Assembly (NCBI RefSeq): GCF_039691755.1
Contig: NZ_CP137552.1
Location: 2,108,001-2,172,000, forward strand
Source: Halomonas sp. Bachu 37
Lineage (GTDB): Bacteria; Pseudomonadota; Gammaproteobacteria; Pseudomonadales; Halomonadaceae
Direction of reading: 5' to 3'
Length of the DNA stretch: 64,000 bases
Part shown: piece after piece, positions 27,303 through 35,459 of the stretch
How the letters are laid out: the number at the start of each line of letters is the position of its first letter
Numbering within the stretch: the first letter of the stretch is position 1
Translations under genes and position numbers: made by a program
The notes under the pieces: model-generated
Seen by the model: the letters and a program-made list of their open reading frames with translations, nothing else
Databases searched by the model: none
Told to the model about the DNA's origin: nothing

Positions 27303-28121
27303 TCAGGTGGCCTGCAAGGCAGCGGGGGTCAGCTGTGGCATTTCCACTCGATCCAACGGCAGGTGCCCCACCCACCCCAGGTGATCGAAAAGCCGCGTCA
27401 GAGTCTCGTCCAGGGCGCAGCTCAGCTGTACCCGCAAGCCCGAGACGGGATGATCGAAGGCCAGATAGGTGGCGGCCAGCAGTAGTCGCGGCGCCTGCAG
27501 TTGCTCGGCAAAGAAGCGATTGTGAACACTCTTGCCGTGCTTGGCATCGCCGATGATCGGATAGCCGCGCCTAGAAAGATGGCGGCGAATCTGATGGCGC
27601 CGGCCGGTCAAGGGGCGGGCTTCGACCAGCGAATAGCGCGCCTGAGGGTAGCGGTCGACCCGCACCGGCAATTCCACATTATCGATACGGCGGATATCGG
27701 TTATCGCCCTCATGGCTGGCATTTCCGCCTTGGGCCGGGTGCCATCCTCCTCGCGCAGCGGGTAGTCCAGCCGTTCTTGCTCCGGCGCATTACCGCGCAC
27801 CACGGCCAGGTAGCGCTTTTCCACTTGGCGTTCGCTGAACGCCTCACTCAGTCGGGCTGCAACGTTGGATGACAAGCCGAATACCATCACCCCCGAGGTT
27901 GGCCGATCCAGACGATGCACCGGATAGACCCGTTTACCGATCTGGTTGCGCAGGCGCTGGAGCAGAAAATCCGTTTCGCCGCGGGCCAGTGCCGAGCGAT
28001 GCACCAGAAGACCCGAGGGCTTATGAACCACAACGAGGTGCTCGTCCTGGTAGAGAATTCTCAATGGCGGCAGCATAGCACTTGGCAGCATAGCACTTGG
28101 CGGCATAGCACTTGGCAGCAT
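27303..28121 (-). CDS. truC: tRNA pseudouridine(65) synthase with tandem start codons
   Basis: Isomerises U65 of some tRNAs. The RluA/TruC-type domain starts at LRILYQDEHLVVVHKPSG, with the catalytic Asp in HRLDRPTSG and the later GRRHQIRRHLSRRGYPIIGD. I choose the ATG at 28121 because GGAG lies four bases upstream, giving 272 residues. Between it and the domain the DNA is a 15-bp tandem repeat, so residues 1-17 read MLP-SAMPP-SAMLP-SAMLP and ATGs at 28106, 28091 and 28076 are all in frame. The ORF remains open further upstream without a better start. Confidence 0.87.
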   Translation of the reverse strand: MLPSAMPPSAMLPSAMLPPLRILYQDEHLVVVHKPSGLLVHRSALARGETDFLLQRLRNQIGKRVYPVHRLDRPTSGVMVFGLSSNVAARLSEAFSERQVEKRYLAVVRGNAPEQERLDYPLREEDGTRPKAEMPAMRAITDIRRIDNVELPVRVDRYPQARYSLVEARPLTGRRHQIRRHLSRRGYPIIGDAKHGKSVHNRFFAEQLQAPRLLLAATYLAFDHPVSGLRVQLSCALDETLTRLFDHLGWVGHLPLDRVEMPQLTPAALQAT

Positions 28122-28130
28122 AGCACTCCT
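28071..28130. repeat. 15-bp tandem repeat, four copies, at the truC start
   Basis: Four units of CAGCATAGCACTTGG: 28071-28085 and 28086-28100 are identical, 28101-28115 has one change (CGGCAT), and 28116-28130 ends in CTCCT, which supplies the Shine-Dalgarno. Each unit carries one in-frame ATG on the minus strand, and the unit length is a multiple of three. Confidence 0.95.
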
Positions 28131-28250
28131 CGATGAAAGCTGTTGGCTCAAGATATTCTGCAAGAGCCCCTCGCTTAATGCAGGTGCTATTGTCTCGCCT
28201 TGGCGGTGGGATGTCACATTTGGCCAGCGGCAGAGCAGCCGCCCGAAACG

Positions 28251-28275
28251 CAAAAGGCAGCCGCTGGGGCTGCCT
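28251..28275 (-). terminator. Rho-independent terminator of bfr
   Basis: AGGCAGCC (28255-28262) and GGCTGCCT (28268-28275) form a perfect 8-bp stem with a 5-base loop; on the minus strand it is followed by TTTTGCGTTT. It lies 21 bases after the bfr stop. Confidence 0.8.
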
Positions 28276-28296
28276 TCGAGCAAGCTGGCGAAGCGG

Positions 28297-28779
28297 TTAC
28301 TCGTCGCCGGCCATCTGCATCTGACGCTGCAGGTAGTTCTGGATGCCGACCTTGTCGATCAAGCCGAGTTCGGTCTCGATATGATCGATATGACCTTCTT
28401 CGTCGGCCAGCAGATCGCGCAGCAGATCGCGGGTGACGTAATCCTTGACGCTTTCGCAGTAGGTGATGGCTTCGATATAGTCCTTGCGACCGTCGTGCTC
28501 GATCTTCAGATCGCTTTCGAGCATTTCCTTGACGTTCTCACCGATATATAGCTTGCCGAGATCCTGCAGATTGGGGATGCCTTCCAGAAATAGAATGCGC
28601 TCGATCAGCTTGTCGGCGTGTTGCATTTCCTCGATGGACTCATCGTATTCCCATTTGGCCAGCGCCTTCAGGCCCCAGTCCTTGTACATCTTGGCATGCA
28701 GGAAATACTGGTTGATGGCCACCAACTCGTTTCCCAGCGCCTTGTTCAAATAGGAAATAACTTGTGGATCACCTTTCAT
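28297..28779 (-). CDS. bfr: Bacterioferritin
   Basis: Haem-containing iron-storage protein forming 24-subunit shells. The 160 residues include the ferroxidase ligands Glu18, Glu51, His54 and the later Glu/His pair in [12 protein letters not shown], and the haem ligand Met52 in [11 protein letters not shown]. All key residues are present, so this is the catalytic haem-binding type. GAGGTG lies six bases before the ATG; the longer frame upstream has no Shine-Dalgarno. bfd lies upstream on the same strand, about 190 bp away, and its product is the known partner for iron release. Confidence 0.96.
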   Translation of the reverse strand: MKGDPQVISYLNKALGNELVAINQYFLHAKMYKDWGLKALAKWEYDESIEEMQHADKLIERILFLEGIPNLQDLGKLYIGENVKEMLESDLKIEHDGRKDYIEAITYCESVKDYVTRDLLRDLLADEEGHIDHIETELGLIDKVGIQNYLQRQMQMAGDE

Positions 28780-28797
28780 GTAGCACCTCACGTTGCG

Positions 28798-28841
28798 CTA
28801 TTGCGCGGAGTGCCTCATGCGGCGAGCCCCTTACGCAATAG
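28798..28841 (-). repeat. Inverted repeat in the bfr 5' untranslated region
   Basis: CTATTGCG (28798-28805) and CGCAATAG (28834-28841) are perfect 8-bp arms around 28 bases, lying just upstream of the bfr Shine-Dalgarno. This could form a leader hairpin near the ribosome site. Function is not evident. Confidence 0.5.
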
Positions 28842-28896
28842 AATGGTCAGGGGAGAAGTATAAGCCACTCGGGCTTTTCCTCCCAGCGTGAGGGAA

Positions 28897-28924
28897 AGTA
28901 TAGGGAAGGTATTTAAAAATTCAA
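28897..28924 (-). promoter_or_regulatory. Candidate bfr promoter
   Basis: On the minus strand TTGAAT (28924-28919), a 16-base spacer and TATACT (28902-28897) make a good sigma70-type promoter about 118 bases before the bfr start. A second TATACT occurs closer to the gene. Confidence 0.5.
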
Positions 28925-28971
28925 TGAAATCATAAAGTTGTTAAATACAACACAAACAATAGCGATTTGCG

Positions 28972-29178
28972 TCACACGGCGTAGGCGAGCCCCATGTCCG
29001 CAGCGCTCATCTCCGTATTGATAGCCTCGCGCGTCACGCTCTTGGCGAAGCAGGCGCACTTGCCGCATTGGGTGGCGCACCCGGTGGTCTCGCGCACTTC
29101 ACGCCAGCTGCGGGCGCCGTCGCTGACGTGGCGACGGATCTGATGGTCGGTTATTCCCTTGCACACGCAAACGTACAT
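28972..29178 (-). CDS. bfd: Bacterioferritin-associated ferredoxin
   Basis: Small 2Fe-2S protein that binds bacterioferritin and passes electrons to its haem to mobilise iron. The 68 residues contain the four cluster cysteines in the family spacing CVC near the N-terminus and CGKC in the second half, plus ITDHQIRRHV. TGAGGTG precedes the ATG. The adjacent bfr supports the assignment. Confidence 0.93.
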   Translation of the reverse strand: MYVCVCKGITDHQIRRHVSDGARSWREVRETTGCATQCGKCACFAKSVTREAINTEMSAADMGLAYAV

Positions 29179-29247
29179 GGCACCACCTCATGAAAAGCAT
29201 AAGTGGAATGTTAATAATTCGCATACGTCTTTGCAAGCAGTAACCGC

Positions 29248-29262
29248 AAAAATTCTCATTTC
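29248..29262 (-). promoter_or_regulatory. Weak Fur-box-like sequence upstream of bfd
   Basis: On the minus strand the stretch around 29262-29248 reads AAATGAGAATTTTTG, resembling one half of the Fur consensus (AATGAGAATNATT). The other half is poor. Iron control of bfd is common in gammaproteobacteria, so this is worth scoring, but the match is weak. Confidence 0.3.
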
Positions 29263-29316
29263 CTCAACGCATGTGTCCCCTCGCGCTTTCGTTTTGGGTT
29301 GTGGTTGGTCGTCTCC

Positions 29317-29793
29317 TTATTTCGTGGGCTTGGGTAATACCACCGTCCGCGTGCCGGAGACGATATCCGGCCAGCTGCGCCGTTCGCCATCAAACAGCAC
29401 CCACCAGTACCCCAGCCCGAAGGCGGCCAGGGAGACCCAGGCGACGAGGCAGCGAATGAGTGCCTGCTTGACACTGATGGAATTTCCCTCGGAAGTCTGG
29501 ACGCGTAGACGCCACGCCTGCATACCTAGCGTCATTCCCCCCCGCACCCAGAAGAAGACGAAAAATGCGGTGGCAGAAAGCACCAGTAGTACGCGCAGCA
29601 TAAAGACCTGCCCCGACGTGGCGCCTATCTGTTCCGCCGTCACGCCCACGCCGTATCGCATCACGAGCAGATGCAGGATGGTCACCGCCATCCAGATGGC
29701 GGTGACCAGAAGTCCATCGTAGATCATCGCGCCCAGGCGGCGCGGCAGGGGTGCCGGCCACACACTATCCAGCTGGGTGAAGCGTCGTTGCAT
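29317..29793 (-). CDS. RDD-family membrane protein
   Basis: A 158-residue protein with the RDD domain: the N-terminal PLPRRLGAMIYDGLLVTAIW with Arg and Asp in the first helix, a second helix at VFMLRVLLVLSATAFFVFFW, then GGMTLGMQAWRLRV and a third helix. RDD proteins may transport ions or small solutes in halophiles, but many are unassigned. It follows lptG by 54 bp on the same strand and could be co-transcribed with lptF-lptG. Confidence 0.87.
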   Translation of the reverse strand: MQRRFTQLDSVWPAPLPRRLGAMIYDGLLVTAIWMAVTILHLLVMRYGVGVTAEQIGATSGQVFMLRVLLVLSATAFFVFFWVRGGMTLGMQAWRLRVQTSEGNSISVKQALIRCLVAWVSLAAFGLGYWWVLFDGERRSWPDIVSGTRTVVLPKPTK

Positions 29794-29847
29794 TGCAGTA
29801 TTCCGATAATGGAGGAGTGAATGAAGCGATACTTTCCGATAACTGCA

Positions 29848-30918
29848 TCAGCCGTTGCGACGCAGGAAATAGATACCCACACCGGCGCAAGCCAGCGTGG
29901 GCACCAGTACCGCCCAGACCGGCGAAAAGCCGAAGATGGTCGAGGCCGGGGCCAGCAGGTCCTGCACGTACTTGAAGACCAGCCCGGTCACCACACCGTA
30001 GAAGACGCGCGTACCCGCCGCCACGCTGCGCAGCGGGCCGAACACGAACGAGGCCGCCACCAGCACCAGCGACGCCATGGTCAACGGCATCAGCATTTTC
30101 TGCCAGAAATGCAGCAGTGGCTGGTCGGCCTGCAGGCCTTGTGCCTTGAGGAAACGGGCGTAGGCCCACAACTCGCTGGGCGCCTGACTGTCGATCGAGC
30201 GCAGCAGCCGCTCCAGTTGATCGGGGGTCAACGCCGTGTCCCACGCCATACTGGCATGCTGCTCCGCTTCGGTACGATCCGCAAAAAGCCGGGTGAGCGA
30301 GACATTCTCCAGCCGCCAGCGCTCCCCCTCCCATACGGCGCGCTCGGCATGCATCGCCTCGGTCAGTTGTTGCTCCTCGAAATGATAACGGGTCAGGTCG
30401 AGCACCACGTTATCGGCGCGGATGGCGCCGAACCGGTAGACGTCATCGCCTTCGATCTGCCAGCCGCCGAGGGTGGTCAATAGCGCACCTTCCCCTTGGC
30501 GCTGCTCCAGGCGCCAGGCTTCGGCGTACTGTTCGGTACGCGGTGTCACGTATTCCGCGGCCAGCAATACCACCACGACCACCAGCAGCACCGGCTTCAT
30601 CACGCCCCACAGGATGCGTATCAACGAGCGACCGGCCCCGCGCATGATGGTCAATTCATTGCTCGATGCCATACTGCCCAGGCCGATCAAGGCCCCGATC
30701 AATACCGCTACCGGCGCATACTGATAGAAGCGCCAGGGCAAACGCATGAACAGATACAGCAGCACATCGAAGGCGCTGTAGCCTGCCTGGACATCGTTCA
30801 GATCGCCTATATAGGCAATGGTCACATCCAGTCCCAGCAGCACGACCTGTACCGCCACGATGGCGACGAGCACGTTGCGCGCGATATAGCGGTCGAGCCG
30901 ATCAGCTATCGTCAGCAT
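29848..30918 (-). CDS. lptG: LPS export ABC permease LptG
   Basis: Inner-membrane half of the LptB2FG transporter that extracts lipopolysaccharide and passes it to the Lpt bridge. The 356 residues have three N-terminal and three C-terminal helices around a periplasmic beta-jellyroll. Typical segments are RYIARNVLVAIVAVQVVLLG near the N-terminus and SNELTIMRGAGRSLIRI, the coupling region. The start is set at the ATG that overlaps the lptF stop (ATGA); an in-frame upstream start lies inside lptF. Confidence 0.94.
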   Translation of the reverse strand: MLTIADRLDRYIARNVLVAIVAVQVVLLGLDVTIAYIGDLNDVQAGYSAFDVLLYLFMRLPWRFYQYAPVAVLIGALIGLGSMASSNELTIMRGAGRSLIRILWGVMKPVLLVVVVVLLAAEYVTPRTEQYAEAWRLEQRQGEGALLTTLGGWQIEGDDVYRFGAIRADNVVLDLTRYHFEEQQLTEAMHAERAVWEGERWRLENVSLTRLFADRTEAEQHASMAWDTALTPDQLERLLRSIDSQAPSELWAYARFLKAQGLQADQPLLHFWQKMLMPLTMASLVLVAASFVFGPLRSVAAGTRVFYGVVTGLVFKYVQDLLAPASTIFGFSPVWAVLVPTLACAGVGIYFLRRNG

Positions 30919-31994
30919 CAGCGCATCCCCTTGCGTTGAGAGTGCCACAGCAGCAACAGCCCTATGATCAGAAACAGGACATGGACCGGCCAGACGCCGA
31001 TGCCCACGGCCAGGTTACCGCTGCCCACGGCATCGACCGCCGCCAGCAACAGACTCAAGTAAGCCACATAGAGAAAGACGGCGGGCAGCAGCTTGGCGAA
31101 ACGCCCCTGCCGGGGGTTGACCCGCGATAGCGGTTGGGCGAGCAACGCCAGAATGAACACCATGAACGGCAGCCCCACGCGCCACTGCCATTGCGCCTGG
31201 GCACGGGGGTTGGGGTCGTTCCATAGTGCCATGGTGGTGGCGTACTCCAGCGAGTCGAGTTCTCTGCGTTCGGCACTCAAGCCCAGGCGCATGGTATAGC
31301 GATCGAAGGTCAGCCGCTCCGCTTCCTGACGGCCCGGGGCCACCCCGTAGCGAGCCCCCTCTTCCAGCACCAGAAAGCGGCTTCCCGTGTCGGGGCTGAT
31401 ATCCTGATAACCGATGCTGGCGCGGGTGACGTAGGTAGACTCGAGTTCATCTTCGCCGCCCTGCTCATGCACCAGGACATTCTCCATACGGGTGCGGTCG
31501 GAGTTGAAATCGGCGATATAGGCGGTGCGCCCGCCACCGAAATCCTGAAATCGCCCCGGCGCCAGCACCGAGATATCCAGGCGGCTGCGCTGCTCCTCCA
31601 GCGTGACAGCGTTCTGCAATGCCCCCGCCGGCGTCAGCCACAGGCTGCATAGCCCCACCATGAACGCCACTACCGCCGCCGGCAGCAAGGTCACCCGCAG
31701 CAGCCGCGAAGGGCTGATGCCACAGGCCACCATCACGGTGATTTCGCTGTTCATGTAGAGCTGACCGTAAGCCAGCAGCACACCGAGAAAAAACGCCAGG
31801 GGCAATACCAGCTCAAGGAAACCGGGCAGATGGAACAGCATCAGGTTGCCGAGAATGGCGACGGGGATATCACCTTCCGCGGCGTTGGTAAAATAACGGA
31901 TAAAGCGGCTGCCCATGATTACCAACAGCAGAATGCCGGTGACCGCTGCCATGGTCAGCAGGACTTCGCGAGTCAAGTAACGAAATAAAATCAA
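30918..31994 (-). CDS. lptF: LPS export ABC permease LptF, TTG start
   Basis: Partner of LptG in the lipopolysaccharide transporter. The mature family N-terminus LILFRYLTREVLL is found directly after a TTG preceded by GGAG at six bases. I therefore start at the TTG (358 residues) rather than at ATGs further upstream, which would overlap the divergent pepA region. The periplasmic domain and the coupling segment NSEITVMVACGISPSRLL are present. The gene is divergent from pepA, the conserved order in gammaproteobacteria. Confidence 0.93.
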   Translation of the reverse strand: MILFRYLTREVLLTMAAVTGILLLVIMGSRFIRYFTNAAEGDIPVAILGNLMLFHLPGFLELVLPLAFFLGVLLAYGQLYMNSEITVMVACGISPSRLLRVTLLPAAVVAFMVGLCSLWLTPAGALQNAVTLEEQRSRLDISVLAPGRFQDFGGGRTAYIADFNSDRTRMENVLVHEQGGEDELESTYVTRASIGYQDISPDTGSRFLVLEEGARYGVAPGRQEAERLTFDRYTMRLGLSAERRELDSLEYATTMALWNDPNPRAQAQWQWRVGLPFMVFILALLAQPLSRVNPRQGRFAKLLPAVFLYVAYLSLLLAAVDAVGSGNLAVGIGVWPVHVLFLIIGLLLLWHSQRKGMR

Positions 31995-32128
31995 TGCACT
32001 CTCCGGCTGGTCGTGCAGGTTCCCATGCAATGAAAGCATGCCTTGGGTACACTGAGGCAATGCGGCCAAGGCATAAGCCGTGCCGTCATTATCCCGAATC
32101 CCTCGATGCTTGTCTTGTTGGAGACGTC

Positions 32129-33649
32129 ATGGAATTTTCCGTTCAGACAGCCAATCCGGCCAAGGCCGAAACCGCTTGTCTCGTGGTACCGGTATACAAG
32201 GACGCTGCGCTGTTACCCGCAGCCGCCAAGCTCGACGATGCCAGCGAGCGCCTGATCGCCCAGTTGATCGAGCGTGGCGATTTCGCTGCCGAGCTGGGCA
32301 ACGTCCAGCTGATTCCCTTCGCTCCCGGGCTCGGTGCCGAACGGCTGTTGCTGGTGGGCCTGGGCAAGCGCGAGAAATGCCGGGAAGCCGCCTTCATCAA
32401 GTCCCTGGACGCGGCGTTCGATTCCCTGACCAAGCTGCCGGTGGATGACGTCGCCGTCGCTTTCACCGATGTCCCGCTGGAAGATCGGGATGCTGCCTGG
32501 AAAGCCCGTATGGTGCTGGAGGCCGCCCAGCGTGCCACTTACCGCTTCGATCGATTCAAGTCCGAGCCGGCCCCCGCTCCCGCCTTGCGGCGAATTACCC
32601 TGGTGGTAAGCGAGAGCGATGACGCCCCAGGCGCCCGAGCCGGCGCCGCCATCGGCCGCGCCATTGGCGAGGGTATCAGCCTGACCCGTACCCTGGGCAA
32701 CCTGCCGGGCAATATCTGCACCCCGAGCTATCTGGCCGAACAGGCCGAACAACTGGGCAAGTCTTCCAACGGCGCTCTGGATGTCGAGATCCTCGACGAA
32801 GAAGCGCTCGAAGCACTGGGGGCGAATTCGCTGCTCAGCGTCGGTCGCGGCAGTGCCGAGCCAACTCGCCTGATCGTGATGAAATACCAGGGCGCTGAAG
32901 ACCGCGAGGAAGCGCCACACGTACTGGTCGGCAAGGGTATCACCTTCGACACCGGCGGCGTCTCGCTCAAGCCCGGCGAAGGCATGGACGAGATGAAATT
33001 CGACATGTGCGGCGCGGCCAGCGTATTCGGCACGGTAAAGGCCATTATCGACATCAAGCCCAAGCTCAACCTGGTGTTCATCGTCGCCGCCGCCGAGAAC
33101 ATGCCCGACGGTGCCGCCACCAAGCCCGGCGATATCATCGAGACCCTCAAGGGACTGACGGTGGAAGTCCTCAATACCGACGCCGAAGGCCGTCTGGTGC
33201 TGTGCGATGCGCTGACCTACGCCGAGCGTTTCACCCCGGCAAGCGTGGTCGATATCGCCACGCTGACGGGTGCCGCCATCATCGCGCTCGGCCATCACGC
33301 CACCGGCCTGCTCTCCAACGACGACGACCTGGCACTCGATCTGCTCGATGCCGGCGATACCGCCTGGGACCGCGCCTGGCACCTGCCGCTGTGGGATGAA
33401 TATCAGCAGCAGCTGGAATCCAATTTCGCCGACCTGGCCAACATCGGCGGGCGTCCGGCGGGCACCATCACCGCGGCCTGTTTCCTGTCGCGCTTTGCCG
33501 AGAACTTTCCCTGGGCGCACCTGGATATTGCCGGAACCGCGTGGCACTCAGGCAAGCAGAAGGGCGCCACCGGTCGACCTGTGGGCCTTCTGACCCAATA
33601 CCTGCTGGACCGCGAATCCGACGTTCAAGTGGAAAATGGCGACACCTGA
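32129..33649 (+). CDS. pepA: Leucyl aminopeptidase (multifunctional aminopeptidase A)
   Basis: Two-metal cytoplasmic M17 aminopeptidase; in E. coli the same protein also binds DNA as an accessory factor for site-specific recombination. The 506 residues start at MEFSVQTANPAKAE, with GGAG five bases upstream. The catalytic region has KGITFDTGGVSLKPG, MKFDMCGAASVFG and the signature NTDAEGRLVLCDALTY, which supply metal ligands and the catalytic Lys and Arg. It is divergent from lptF. Confidence 0.95.
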   Translation: MEFSVQTANPAKAETACLVVPVYKDAALLPAAAKLDDASERLIAQLIERGDFAAELGNVQLIPFAPGLGAERLLLVGLGKREKCREAAFIKSLDAAFDSLTKLPVDDVAVAFTDVPLEDRDAAWKARMVLEAAQRATYRFDRFKSEPAPAPALRRITLVVSESDDAPGARAGAAIGRAIGEGISLTRTLGNLPGNICTPSYLAEQAEQLGKSSNGALDVEILDEEALEALGANSLLSVGRGSAEPTRLIVMKYQGAEDREEAPHVLVGKGITFDTGGVSLKPGEGMDEMKFDMCGAASVFGTVKAIIDIKPKLNLVFIVAAAENMPDGAATKPGDIIETLKGLTVEVLNTDAEGRLVLCDALTYAERFTPASVVDIATLTGAAIIALGHHATGLLSNDDDLALDLLDAGDTAWDRAWHLPLWDEYQQQLESNFADLANIGGRPAGTITAACFLSRFAENFPWAHLDIAGTAWHSGKQKGATGRPVGLLTQYLLDRESDVQVENGDT

Positions 33650-33718
33650 GGCAGGCCAAGGTTGCCTTTCTTCATCACAACCTTTAAATCTGACACATAG
33701 CAATCGTTTCGAGCAATG

Positions 33719-33740
33719 CACCGGGCCGTCAGGCTCGGTG
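33719..33740 (+). terminator. Hairpin between pepA and ilvE
   Basis: CACCGGGCC and GGCTCGGTG pair over nine positions (one G-U) with a GTCA tetraloop, followed by TTCCTGTATC. The U-rich tail is weak, so it may be a poor terminator of pepA or a leader hairpin of ilvE. Confidence 0.4.
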
Positions 33741-33799
33741 TTCCTGTATCGCACCTGAAGCGCCATGCGAGCGCCTGGTTATAGCGGAGACCAACACCC

Positions 33800-34897
33800 G
33801 TGCCCACAAGTTTTGACCTACTGCCGTCGGCCAATCCCACGGCGGCTGCCATTCGTGGCGATATTCTCGACAACCCTGGTTTCGGTCGTTACTTCAGCGA
33901 CCATATGGTCCATATACGCTGGACCGTAGATGCCGGCTGGCATGGCCATCAAGTGCGCCCCTACGGCCCGTTGACTCTCGATCCCGCCGCCGCCGTACTG
34001 CACTATGGCCAGGAAATCTTCGAGGGAATCAAGGCCTACCGCCATGCCGATGGCTCTGTCTGGACCTTCCGCCCGGAAAAGAATGCCGAACGTTTCCGTC
34101 GCTCCGCGCGCCGCCTGGCCCTGCCCGAGCTTTCCGATGACGACTTCATCGGCTCGCTGAAAGCGCTGCTGGTCCAGGATCACGAATGGGTACCCACCCC
34201 CGCCAGCGAAGCCGACGAATGCAGCCTCTACCTGCGCCCGTTCATGATCGCCAGCGAGACGTTTCTCGGCGTGCGGCCGTCACAGGAAGTGGACTATTAC
34301 GTCATCGCCTCGCCGGCCGCCGCCTACTTCAAGGGCGGAGTCGAACCGGTCTCCATCTGGTTGTCCTCGAACTACAACCGCGCCGCGCCCGGTGGCACCG
34401 GCTTCGCCAAGTGCGGCGGCAACTACGCCGCCTCGCTCGCTGCGCAGAAGGAAGCCGAAGCCCACGGCTGCGGCCAGGTCGCCTTCCTCGATGCCACGGA
34501 GAACAAGTGGGTGGAAGAGCTCGGCGGCATGAACCTGTTCTTCGTCTTCAAGGATGGCCGCATCGTCACGCCCAAGCTGACCGGCACCATCCTGGAAGGG
34601 GTGACCCGCGATTCCGTGCTGACCCTGGCCAAGGACGAAGGCCTGACCCCGGAAGAGCGCCACATCAGCATCGACGAATGGCGCGAAGGTGCGGCATCCG
34701 GCGAGATCACCGAAATATTTGCCTGCGGCACTGCGGCGGTCATCACCCCGGTCGGCGAGTTGGTCACCGAGAACGACCGTATCCGCCTGGCCGCCGGTAG
34801 CGACAACGCCATGGGCAAGCGTATCCGCAGCAAGCTACTCGACCTGCAGTACGGCCGCAGCGAAGACAAGTACGGCTGGCTGACCCAGCTGGTCTAA
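33800..34897 (+). CDS. ilvE: Branched-chain amino acid aminotransferase, type II
   Basis: PLP enzyme for the last step of valine, leucine and isoleucine synthesis. The 365 residues match the longer BCAT group shared with eukaryotes (fold-type IV). The Schiff-base Lys is in GTGFAKCGGNYAAS, and other landmarks are LHYGQEIFEGIKAYR and ELGGMNLFFVF. The start is GTG after AGCGGAG about 11 bases upstream. It separates pepA from holC, which are usually adjacent. Confidence 0.92.
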   Translation: MPTSFDLLPSANPTAAAIRGDILDNPGFGRYFSDHMVHIRWTVDAGWHGHQVRPYGPLTLDPAAAVLHYGQEIFEGIKAYRHADGSVWTFRPEKNAERFRRSARRLALPELSDDDFIGSLKALLVQDHEWVPTPASEADECSLYLRPFMIASETFLGVRPSQEVDYYVIASPAAAYFKGGVEPVSIWLSSNYNRAAPGGTGFAKCGGNYAASLAAQKEAEAHGCGQVAFLDATENKWVEELGGMNLFFVFKDGRIVTPKLTGTILEGVTRDSVLTLAKDEGLTPEERHISIDEWREGAASGEITEIFACGTAAVITPVGELVTENDRIRLAAGSDNAMGKRIRSKLLDLQYGRSEDKYGWLTQLV

Positions 34898-34963
34898 CCC
34901 CTATCCGCCGCTACCTTTGCTTTTTTCTTAACCTCGGCAGCGGCGGAGCCGTCTGGAACCGCC

Positions 34964-35395
34964 ATGGCGCGCATCGATTTCTACATCCTGCCGGATACCA
35001 CCCTGGAGGCGCGTTTGCAGTTCGCCTGCAAGCTCGCCGAAACTATCCACCGCAAGGGCTACCGGCTGCACCTGCACTGCGAGGACAAGGCATTCGCCGA
35101 ACAGGCCGACGACGCCCTGTGGAATTTTCGCCCCGACGCCTACCTGCCCCATGCGCTAGAAGATAGCGAGATGGCTGCCAGCGTGCCGATCACACTCGGC
35201 TGGCAGACGTTGCCGGTGCCCACCGAAGAGACCGCGCTGCTCAATCTGCACCCGGAAATCCCGGAAGGCGTCGAGCGCTACGTCCGCATCGCCGAGATCA
35301 TCAACCAGCATCAGCAAGTACTGGTCGCCAAACGCGCCTGCTGGCAACGCTATAAAGAGATGGGCCACGAGGTCGTGCCGCACAAGCTGGGCTAG
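34964..35395 (+). CDS. holC: DNA polymerase III chi subunit
   Basis: Chi subunit of the clamp-loader complex; contacts single-strand binding protein. The 143 residues begin MARIDFYILPDTTLEARLQ and include the conserved ACKLAETIHRKGYRLHLHCED and LWNFRPDAYLPHA. Length is normal. It lies 66 bp after ilvE and before an MFS gene rather than directly before valS as in E. coli. Confidence 0.93.
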   Translation: MARIDFYILPDTTLEARLQFACKLAETIHRKGYRLHLHCEDKAFAEQADDALWNFRPDAYLPHALEDSEMAASVPITLGWQTLPVPTEETALLNLHPEIPEGVERYVRIAEIINQHQQVLVAKRACWQRYKEMGHEVVPHKLG

Positions 35396-35459
35396 GCGGC
35401 TCAGTGACAGAGCGCCAGACCTTAAAATCGAATAACAAGAACTTATCATAGGGACTCGT

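Noticed and set aside
32213..33547. A 444-codon minus-strand frame opposite pepA
   Set aside because: Shadow of pepA, which is conserved over its full length; no ribosome site and no recognisable domain.
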